Source: Gnetum montanum
Lineage: Eukaryota; Streptophyta; Gnetopsida; Gnetales; Gnetaceae
NCBI GenBank assembly: GCA_015680685.1
Contig: MNCI01009017.1
Coordinates: forward strand, 706,102 to 770,101
Direction: 5' to 3'
DNA length: 64,000 nucleotides
Shown here: in pieces, positions 55,384 through 64,000 of the stretch
Layout of the letters: the number at the start of each line of letters is the position of its first letter
Numbering within the stretch: position 1 is the stretch's first letter
Translations under genes and position numbers: made by a program
The notes under the pieces: model-generated
Told to the model about the DNA's origin: nothing
Database searches by the model: none
What the model saw: only the letters and a program-made list of their open reading frames with translations

Positions 55384-56333
55384 TGATGAGACGCAATTCG
55401 CATGAGCCGCGATATCACGTCGTCCCCTGCGATGTCGCGTACACGATATCGCGGTTCGTCGCCAAATCTATAAATAAGAGGCGACACTCCCCTTATTTCC
55501 CATCCTAGGCTAGAAGTAGGGAAACTCTGGTAGATTGATCACTCCAGAGATAGAATATTTTCCATGTGCCTGCAGTAGGAGTCCCCAAGTGAACAGATCT
55601 TTATTCGAGCAACATTGTACCTGAATGTAAGTTGTGTACGACAATAAAGACGAGCTTTGTGGATAAATCTTGCAGTGCATGGAATAGGATTTTATTACTT
55701 GTTATTTATTACCTGTTATTTATTACCCTGTAGCAGTGTGGCATGAGTACGACTTGATTACAAGCATTTACGGATGTGTACGGCTAATCAGGGAATCGGC
55801 TACTCATCGCGATTAGATTCTCTCACCCTGAACTCCTAGAATGTGGAATGAGTACGACTTGATTACGAGTATCTAAAGATGTGTATGGCTAGTCAAGGAA
55901 CAGATGCTCATTACATTTAGGCTAGTTAAGTGCCTCAGTACGACCACTTCAAGCACGTGCGTTACGCGTGGTGATCCCAGTAACGATTAGCGTTTGGTAG
56001 CCATAGTTGCATCGATTCAGGGTGTGCATGGTAAGTGGGAATGGATGTTGATGCTAGTTAATTTAGACTTAGTCAGTAGTTAGAATTAGTTAGTTTCTCA
56101 ACCCTTCACCTCGATAGCATAGGAGAAAACACATAAAAGATATAAAAATCATATACCTCAGACTTACTTAACCATACACCATGACAAACACAAGTAAGTT
56201 TGGGAAGACAACGAATGATTAACCCCAAGTGTTCCATGGGGCATGTAGGCATTTAGTCTGCAGAGTTTGACCAGATCACGCATGGTACGCTCGTTTCGTA
56301 TGGTTGAGTGTAGGGGTACCTCGCCACTCATCA
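55384..56333 (+). repeat. Element C 5' LTR (950 bp)
   Basis: Starts TGATGAGACGCAATTCGC, ends GCCACTCATCA. GATATC palindromes precede the TATA box in CTATAAATAAGAGG. A unit of about 105 bases beginning ATGAGTACGACTTGATTA is repeated at 55743 and 55848. AATAAAGACGAGC is a likely polyadenylation signal. Confidence 0.92.
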
Positions 56334-56352
56334 TTGGCACCATTGTCGGGGA
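56334..56352 (+). promoter_or_regulatory. Primer binding site of Element C (decayed)
   Basis: TTGGCACCATTGTCGGGGA differs from the tRNA-Asp complement at three positions. Confidence 0.85.
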
Positions 56353-56473
56353 CTAAGTGTTTGTGCGCCATATAGAACATAAGGATATCACTCACATTGT
56401 TGGGAGCCTAAACGAACCTTCGGGTTAATCAAGATAAAAAATTTTATCATGGTGAAATAGCACACCAATAACA

Positions 56474-58790
56474 ATGTCTTCTTCTCATAAGAGCAACTCA
56501 CCACCTAAGGACCATACACAAGACAGTTGGCAACATAAAACACATAACCGAAACTAGTCGGTGCCTCAACAGTATAAGTTGACATATACTCATCCCGATG
56601 AGTATATCCCCAACTTTACTTTTATTCTCCATCAAGATGAACAGATGCACTAGAGAGATTTGCAAGGTAACATCGTGTTACCCCCAGATCGATCAGTCCC
56701 TAACATGCTCTTCCATGCTTTGGCACAGATTGGCATGACAAAATTGTACGCTGAATACGTTGTGGATGATTTTGACATTAGGGATTATTATCCCACAGAT
56801 GCCCAACATATGAGGGACTCAAGGTAGGAGAGTCAACATACACTGCTGAAGGGCAAAGGTCCACATGTCCTTAGTGAAATAGGAGATGAGGAACCCCTTA
56901 TAATGAGTTCTTTAGCAAAAGATGTTCCCCCTCCTAACGATGATGAGGAGGTTGGGTATCAGAACCTACAATCAATGATACATAACCATGGTTCTGATGC
57001 CTGTGAACAAAAACTGTTCATAGAGGGAACAACCACTCATGCTAAGGATGGGCACTTAGATTGTCATCATGATTGGGGCCAGAGTAGCAGAAGAGAAGGC
57101 AAGAAACATCGTCATGGTGATGGTTCCCCTTCTTCTTCTCCTTCTTCAGATCACTCACCCTCTCCTTTCACATCTGGGCGTAGCCATCATGAACACAATG
57201 GAGAGGATAAAGGTAGAAAAAATGAGAGACCTTGATGGGGAAGTCAAGAGAGAGGACAAGGGCAAAGATGTAGGGAGAGTAGGGAACAACGTAGACATCA
57301 CAAGCATCATGAAAGAGATGATCATGATGAGCCCCTACTCGCAACCTAAAGTATGCTTGACATAACGGAGGTAGTTAGGATTCCCACAAGGCATTTAAAA
57401 GATAGTCGGATTAAATGATTAGACATGAACAATATCCCACGATTTGAAAGGGGCTACAATGTTGATCCACAAAATCATTTACAGGCATNCTCCAGAGTGT
57501 TCAATTTGCGTAAGCAGATCCAAGGCTGGAAGCAAGGTACTCATGAACCCTTGGATGTTGCCATGGCCTGCTACTACACATTGTTACATCGTTGCCTGGG
57601 CCATGGGTGCGCTTAGCGGGATCAACTTCGCCACATCATGCATGGGCTAAGGCATGAAATGAGAAGAACCCTTGGAACTTATGCCCAAGGGAGACTCTTA
57701 CAACTTAGAGCCCATGAAGTACATTGCTTGTTGGAACAAATAGCAAAAGAAGAAGGTGAGCTACGAAAAAGGGAAAGTGTGGAAGAATACAACCATGACC
57801 CCTCTCTTCAAAAGAAGAGAGTGAAATTTTGTGATGAAGTGGATGAGTCACCAACCGAAGAGTTGGTGAATAGAAAGACCTTGCCACTTCAAAAGCTCAC
57901 AATAGAAATAGTGGCTAAGGTAGACGACGTATGGAGTTCCTTAGACTCTAAAATTGAAACTATCTTAAAAATTGTAGAAGAGTCTAAGGTAGAACAAAGT
58001 AGTAACAAAGGCAAGACAAAGTGGAGAGATTTAGGCCCTGCACATAACAAGGGTAAGGGGAAAATCACTAACTTCGATGTGGCTATGGACTCTGATAGAG
58101 ATGATGATGGTGGATGTGAGATCTACCACTATGACCATCCTAAGGGATGTTGTCCAATTATCTCACATCTATAGGAGTCTGGGGTGTATGCACTAAATCC
58201 AAGACTGAACCAACGGCAAACACTCCAAAGGTTACCTTATTCACAAGGTAACCCAAGGTAGTTCCACCAACCCTTAACGTATTATCCAAGTGGAACTCCA
58301 CCACAACCCATCAGACAACATTAGTAGTGGCAATACCCATAGTCATGGGGGATGCCATTGTCGAAACATCAGTACCCTTACTGGTAGCCTGACCCTTATG
58401 GATATTATGTGTAGTAGTCGATTTCTCCAAGTGACTCTATGAGTCACTCAACTCCCCATTGTCACTACCAAGTTCGGGAGTACTTTAGAAGGATTCCTTC
58501 TCCTCCGGGAGACACTCCATACCCACACCATCCTCCTAATCCATCTGCACCTCTTCCACCAGTAGTAGTTCGCATAACACCTCCTTCTCCAACAATGCAA
58601 GGGGAACTTCCTCCTTAACCGCAGTAACGTCACGTTGCGAGAGCTTTAAATATTCAACCTATTGCTGGTTCTGACAACCGTAAAAAGAGAAGATCCTTCT
58701 TTAGAACCAAAAGCTTAGACAAACTTTCGCAACAACAAGCGGTTGAGTCCATATACACTCCTCCACCATCCAATACTTCGGAGCACCCTT
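56474..58790 (+). pseudogene. Element C gag
   Basis: It starts MSSSHKSNSPPK at 56474, then DEYIPNFTFILHQDEQ and ALAQIGMTKLYAEYVVDD. A Ser/His-rich linker follows (DGSPSSSPSSDHSPSPF), then LDMNNIPRFERGYN. At the single unknown base 57489 about 165 bases of capsid core seen in Element B are missing. After it come VFNLRKQIQGWKQG, RRTLGTYAQGRLLQLRAHEV, and CEIYHYDHPKGCC, a knuckle that has lost its second Cys. A proline/tyrosine-rich tail follows. Several stops. Confidence 0.8.
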
Positions 58791-59402
58791 TAGTCCAACA
58801 GAGCTTAACGCATATGGTTATGTTAACGCATATCGTAACTGATTGGATCAAGGTAGGCCACCTTCCTAGGAGACTAACTGACCTTGGGAGTCCCTTAATC
58901 TATTTACAAATCACCAAAAATAAACCACATAGGGCTCTTCTTGACTCAGGTTCTGGAGTTAGGTTAATTTCACGAGAGATGTATCATGCTTGGAACCTGC
59001 CCCAACTTAAGAAGAGCAACATTCAACTAGAGCTGGCAGACCAGTCCATCACCATTCCCTTGGGATTGGTGGAGGACATCATCAACACTGTGTGGTTGGT
59101 CCTAGTCAGCTGATTTTCTAGTGATTGAAGTCAACAACAACGAAGGGGACTTCCTAATTATAATGGGAAGGGCATGGCTAAGTACAGTAGATGCATGCCT
59201 TAGGATCCACGATCTTTCCTTGGAAATTTCTAAGATAAACATTTATGGAAAGATCGAGAAGAGGAAAGTTCCATGCATCACATACAGTGATTCATTGGGT
59301 GATGACATGGCGGAAATACCTCCATGTAATAGGTGTGCCCTTGAAACTTTGAAACAAAGATGCCTGTATGTTGCAACCACACAAGTAGTAGACACCTCGT
59401 GA
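58790..59402 (+). pseudogene. Element C aspartic protease
   Basis: RALLDSGSGVRLISREMYHA keeps the catalytic DSG, and LIIMGRAWLSTVDAC follows after one frameshift near 59105. It ends KIEKRKVPCITYSDS and CLYVATTQ. The frame stops at 59400-59402. The protease could still be close to functional, but the polyprotein it would process lacks pol here. Confidence 0.82.
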
Positions 59403-61541
59403 TTGACAGCGACTAGAAGGAGCAGAAAAATATGCATGGAACGAACTGAGAAGAAAAACGATGCCAACAACGAAGGCATAGACACATTGGAATATGAGCG
59501 TCACCAACTTCCAACCCTCAATCTAAGATCGTCAATTGGGAGAAGTTGGGCACTTCTAAGAAACTCAAATAGACATTTGTTATTTTAGATCTCTCCCTTT
59601 CCACTCAGTCATGGGGGAGATGGTCACCTATGTTAATCATATGGGGCCCTCAGTTCTTTTAAGTTTTTGTTTTATAATTTTTTGTCTTACACATTTTTAT
59701 TTTACAAATTTCTTTAACTTTTCTAGTTTTTGTTTTACATCATCGTTATACTCTTTTCATTTTTTGTGTGTGTTTGTGTGATCCACCTTGTAAGTTTGTC
59801 ACCCAATAAGTGTTCGGAATGATGGTATGAACTATTTTCATATTAATTGCTAATGTTTCGTTTTTACCTTTAAGTCACAATGTTGATACTAAGGTATGTT
59901 TCTTTTGATATGACAGGTAATGAGATCACTTCATCTATCCATCCACCAGTTTCTACGGTCTCTCTCGGCTTGGAAATGTACAGTCTCCTTCTTAATAAGA
60001 ACTTAAATGAATTAATGACTAGGCATTTCTCAAACTAAGGAAGGACTCAAGGTTTGAAAAGGATGTGACTTCAAGGGAACTTGATGCTTTTGTGTTGGCC
60101 ATTCTCTTAGATGCTTGGATGTTTTCTTCTTGAGTTTTCTTGCCATTCTAATTTTACCCAATTATTGGAAGCTGAGTCAATAAAAATAAGAAGTCTTTGC
60201 ATGGTGTGGTTCTCACGCATAAAAACACAAAACCCAAAGCACAAAAAAAAAGAAGAGTGAGAATTCAAAGCACACCCCTTAGACGAAATAAACTTTGGCT
60301 ACAAGCACTGGTTATGGAACTAAAAATGTTCCCTCTAACTAAGGCCCTTCTCGCTTCCCATTCTCTCCTTTGTTTCATCAGAATGGTGGTGACTCTTGGG
60401 GAAGGTATTCTTGTTATCCAAGTGGATGGTTTAGTTGAATGTATTAATGTGAAGTCACTGGATGTGGTTGGTTTGAGGCCGGACTTGGAATGGGCTTTGC
60501 TAAGTCACATTAATCATGCAACACGCAAGGGGCTGTACACCACCTTATTCTTGGGATTCCATTCCATTTTCTTCTCTCCATCCTTCTCTCCATTGTTCAC
60601 CTCATTGCTAGTTGTATCATTAGTGTATATATTTTGGTTGTTACATTGTTTTCTTTTTGGTAAATGTTTGTGGTTAAGACTTTAACTCTTGTTCCAGATG
60701 ACATTCCCAGAGCCTACAGACTCTTTGAATATGGGTTTGTTAGGGCATTAAGGGCATGAGCCTGCTTTGGGGAGGACCCACTGACATTCCTATTTGGAGC
60801 CTTAGTTAAATCCTTTTTCTTAACATTTTGTAATTAATTTTATTTTGTTCATTACCATTTTGACATCCATTTCATTGATGCCATAGTTGTCTCTTTTTAT
60901 CTATCTTTCTTACACCTTTTCTTTCTCCATTCTAACGCTACCGGAGGTTCACGATTAGTCATGGAGGTACGGGGCCTGATTTTTTCGATTTTCTCCTAGC
61001 CCCGAAATTTTTGATTTTCTTCCTAACCCCTACACCTTTAGTAGTCATCATTAACATATTCCCAGATCCGTATCAGCTATACCACCACCTAGCCAATGGA
61101 CTTACACCGAAGCAAGGTATTAATTACATGATGATTCATTTACCCTTGCTAATATAAGATTGTGTTGTATGTGTAGATGGTGATCATACAAACAATGGAT
61201 TGGATCTGGAGCAAACACTTGGAATGGAGCAGCGCTAAAATAGCTATGCAAGGAGCAAGATCGATGGTGCGCTTACGGATGGACAACAAAGGCACAATCT
61301 TGGCGTTGGTAGCAGCAACACTTCTTTCTCCCTCTCTCTCTTTCTCAGCTACCAACTAAGGCTTGATGTCATTGTAATAAGGTGTTCACCCTAATTGTCA
61401 TGAACACCAGTTTTGTCAAGTCTTGTAATGATGATCCGTTCACATGTCCTCCCATTAGTTCCATTTCCCTCAATAATCCCATACCTTCCTGATATTATTA
61501 TAAGGAACTCAAGGACAAGTTTTCATCCAGTCATTGGGGTA
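59403..61541 (+). other. Element C 3' noncoding region
   Basis: The first about 150 bases match the linker before RT in Element B (AGACACATTGGAATATGAGC). Then sequence matching Element D's region after integrase follows at once (GTCATGGGGGAGATGG, 59610). This is the pol deletion joint. A 162-codon ORF at 60197-60685 has no support. The polypurine tract CATTGGGGTA is at 61532-61541. Confidence 0.65.
61180..61359 (+). CDS. Short ORF after acceptor-like site in Element C
   Basis: TGCTAATATAAG followed by TATGTGTAG directly precedes the ATG at 61180, as at the 3' ORF starts of A and D. The ORF is 60 codons (MVIIQTMDWIWSKHLEW to SFSATN) and is not similar to the A/D/E protein. It may be chance or a replacement. 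Confidence 0.25.
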   Translation: MIIQTMDWIWSKHLEWSSAKIAMQGARSMVRLRMDNKGTILALVAATLLSPSLSFSATN

Positions 61542-62479
61542 TGATGAGACACAATTCGCATGAGCTGCGATATCACGTTGTTCCCTGCGATGTCGCATAC
61601 GCGATATCATGGTCTGCTGCCAAATCTATAAATAAGAGGTGACACTCCCCTTATTTCCCATCCTAGGCTAGAAGTAGAAAAACTCTTGTAGATTGATCAC
61701 TCCAGAGATAGAATATTTTCCATTTGCCCGCAGTAGGAGTCCCCAAGTGAATGGATCTTTATTCGAGCAACATTGTACTTGAACGCAAGTTGTGTATGGT
61801 AATAAAGATGAGCTTTGTGGATAAACCTTGCAGTGAATGGAATAGGATTTTATTACTTGTTATTTATTACCTTGCAGTAGCACGGCATGAGTACGACTTG
61901 ATTATGAGCATTTACGGATGTGTACGGCTAATCAAGGAATCGGTTGCTCATCGCGATTAGATTCTCTCATCCTCAACTCCTAGAATGCAAAAGGAGTATG
62001 ACTTGATTACGAGCATCTAAGGATGTGTACGGCTAGTCAAGGAATGAATGCTCATTACATTTAGGCTAGTTAAGTGCCTCAGTACGACCACTTCAAGCAC
62101 GTGCGTTACGTGTGGTGATCCCAATAACGATTAGCATTTGGTAGCCTCGGTTGCAAGTTCAGGGTGTGTACGGTAAGTGGGAATGGATGTTGATGCTAGT
62201 TAATTTAGACTTAGTCATTAGTTAGAATTAGTTAGTTTCTCAACCCTTCACCTCAATAGCATAGGAGAAAACACATAAAAGATATACAAATCATATACCT
62301 CAGACTTACTTAACCATACACCGTGACAAACACAAGTAAGTCTGGGAAGACAACGAATGATTAACCCCAAGTGTTCCATGGGGCATGTAGGCATTTATTT
62401 AGTCTATGGAGTTTGACCGGATCACGTGTGCTACACTTGTTTCATATGGTCGAGTGTAGGGGTACCTTGCCACTCATCA
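61542..62479 (+). repeat. Element C 3' LTR (938 bp)
   Basis: Starts TGATGAGACACAATTCGC, ends TTGCCACTCATCA. Pairs with 55384-56333 along its length. Confidence 0.92.
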
Positions 62480-62913
62480 ATTAGTTAAGTAATTAAAGTC
62501 TTACTTATCTTAATTAATTGTGTAATTAACAAAAACAATAAATGTATAAATAAATCATTAATCTATTCCAAGCATTACAAGGTTTGATCAAACAACTCAT
62601 GTTTATTGCTGTTTACACTAGTGTGCTTAGGTACATCAGTGCTCGAATAAAGATTGGTACACTTTCTAACTCCTGCTACAAGCACTTAGAAAAATCTTCT
62701 AACTCTTACATGACAAAATTGCAAGAGCTCTACTACAACTATGATAAGACATGCCGTAAACATGGGTGGTGAGTGCGTATTTATAGACTTTATTATTGAG
62801 CTGCATCTATGGGGCCTCATAAACATAACAAACACTATGTCAATGCAGCCCCATCAACAAGGAAACACCATGTTAATGAAGGCCTATTGACATGACACTT
62901 CAATGCTTCATCA
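62480..62913 (-). repeat. Element E LTR, right part
   Basis: On the minus strand it begins TGATGAAGCATTGAAG at 62913. A TATA box (CTATAAATACG) is at about 62780. With 54946-55383 it forms one LTR of about 870 bp interrupted by Element C. Minus-strand CATGATGGTA (62914-62923) is the decayed polypurine tract, so this is the 3' LTR of E. Confidence 0.78.
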
Positions 62914-63176
62914 TACCATCATGACTGAATAAAAACTCATCCTTGAGTTCCTTTACAAAATTTTGAAGGTATGAGATTATTAACTAACTCTTGACATAAA
63001 AAATTAACATAAAAAAATTGAGTGCCTGAGTGTACAGATTGACATCATTATAAAAATTTGTGATGTTCTTGACACAAAATTGAACACCATGAAATAACTA
63101 ATTAAACTAGATAACACATCCTCTGATGACATGAAGGTGGTTGAGAAGATTAAATAGTCCTAGGTAGTGGAGGTTC

Positions 63177-64000
63177 CTAAGGTTTTGAAGGACCTTCACC
63201 AGCTTTGGGCATGTGCAATGGTTGAGGTGATTGTGATTGTCCTACTATGGTTGCTACCTCTAATGGAAGGTGAAAGGCATCTAGTAATGCCTCCATATTT
63301 TCCTCCTTGATCCAAGGATCATTCACAATCCATGTGGCATTGTCAATGTGGGCTAGAATGGGAATATCCCATGGATAGGGCATTACTAGGAACAACTCCT
63401 TGACATTGAAAAATCAGGCAGTGAACTACTTGCATTTGACATCTTACACCCTAATTGCATTTTGGAGCTCATGGTAGTCATTCATTCTTTTGGCTAGGCT
63501 CTTGGCAGTGGATCTTTGACTAGTATATTTACCCTTGAGAACCTCAAGTTCAACATTTGCCTCTATAAGCTTTTGGTTAGTGTTCTTGTGGTTCTTGAAC
63601 TTAGCATCATACAACAAGTACGACTTGGCCACTTGCTTTTCTAGTTTTAACCATGACTGTTCGGTAGTTAACATAGATAGGTTTGTGTATTAGAGATTGG
63701 AAAGCTCCATATATTTAGTCATTTCTTCTATCTACAACTCCTTTAGGTGAATTTATGCTTTATTGTACTGATAAATCCCATCAATGATGGGCTACCATAA
63801 TTCACGTCCTTATTGAAGTTGCTGGAGGGTCTCATTCACCTTTACCTTCATGACTTGAATATGTTTCTCATTTACTTATTTTTGTAGCTCGACCTAGTCT
63901 TTGTAGTGATCCTTGGCTCTCTTGAATTTGAGAGCCTATTATTTCTAGGCAACTACCTCTATTGCAATCTTTTGGCAAAGGGCATGGATCTTCTCCATGG
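63177..64000 (-). pseudogene. Extra 3' ORF of Element E, coiled-coil C-terminal part
   Basis: It runs off the right edge. The minus strand reads KIHALCQKIAIEVVA, EEMTKYMELSNLQYTNLSML (matching DLTEYMELANLQYANLAMF in Element A), then LEKQVAKSYLLYDAKFKN, IEANVELEVLKGKY, and ends PYPWDIPILAHIDNATW and KAGEGPSKP with the stop at 63177. It has long heptad-like Leu/Glu/Lys stretches and several stops. Third copy of this protein in the window. Confidence 0.65.

Larger units (their letters stand above)
55384..62479 (+). mobile_element. Element C: gag-protease, pol deleted
   Basis: It has LTRs at 55384-56333 and 61542-62479 and an exact ATTAG duplication (55379-55383 and 62480-62484). It contains a decayed tRNA-Asp primer site, gag and protease, then directly the 3' noncoding region. 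RT, RNase H and integrase are absent between about 59560 and 59590. It has only a tiny ORF where A and D have the extra 3' ORF. It is inserted in the LTR of Element E. Confidence 0.9.

Noticed and set aside
60197-60685. 162-codon ORF in the 3' region of Element C
   Set aside because: It lies in sequence that is noncoding in D, has no domain, and its hydrophobic end comes from T-rich DNA.
62584-62772. 62-codon ORF near the right end
   Set aside because: It lies wholly in the Element E LTR, on the opposite strand, and is not conserved in D's LTR.
1-64000. tRNA, rRNA or other RNA genes
   Set aside because: I looked for tRNA-like arms and known RNA motifs by eye and saw none beyond primer sites complementary to tRNA-Asp.

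Overview
This is nuclear DNA from a land plant with a large, repeat-packed genome. No intact host gene is visible. Almost everything is decayed, nested retrotransposon: Ty3/gypsy elements with tRNA-Asp-type primer sites, a LINE, a chromovirus remnant, and a Penelope-like element (PLE) with a GIY-YIG endonuclease. PLEs are rare in plants but known from conifers, so a gymnosperm is my best guess. That is an inference, not something the sequence proves.

Layout. (1) 1-509: an inverted duplication joined by single unknown bases, probably an assembly artefact. (2) 511-17488, minus strand: Element D, an Athila/Tat-like gypsy element with LTR, gag, protease, RT, RNase H, integrase and an extra 3' ORF. 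Its integrase is split by a solo LTR (2170-3011) and by complete Element A (3354-10929). Element A has only gag and the 3' ORF, no protease or pol. (3) 17489-24690: AT-rich DNA with a decayed coding-like stretch and the minus-strand PLE (about 20585-22720). (4) 24691-27146: a dispersed repeat, an LTR-like start and a chromovirus RNase H/integrase remnant. (5) 27147-43740, plus strand: Element B, related to D. Its RNase H is split by Element F (32423-42301, minus strand), a gag-protease element with 2.1-kb LTRs, GC-rich U3 regions carrying a non-retroviral ORF, and an array of small hairpins. (6) 43741-49040: AT-rich, few recognisable features. (7) 49040-52960: a decayed L1-like LINE. (8) 54056-54945, minus strand: a broken fragment that reads like a CCR4-type deadenylase. 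(9) 54946-62913: an LTR of minus-strand Element E, split by Element C (55384-62479), a gag-protease element without pol. (10) 63177-64000: the 3' end of E's extra ORF.

How the parts relate. A, B, C, D and E are one extended family. They share LTRs that begin TGATGA and end in ATCA, a tRNA-Asp primer site where it is visible, a gag with an unusual zinc knuckle, and a conserved 3' region. A and C look like different deletion derivatives that would depend on pol supplied by relatives such as B or D. Four insertions keep identifiable 5-bp target duplications, which fixes their order. The main candidates for something undescribed are the hairpin array with compensating stem changes in F (35735-36680, with one copy inside its gag at 37975), the coiled-coil 3' ORF that begins directly after a conserved splice-acceptor-like site, the GATATC palindrome arrays in front of TATA boxes, and the sequence captured in the U3 of F. 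All identifications come from reading the sequence by eye; no database search was possible.
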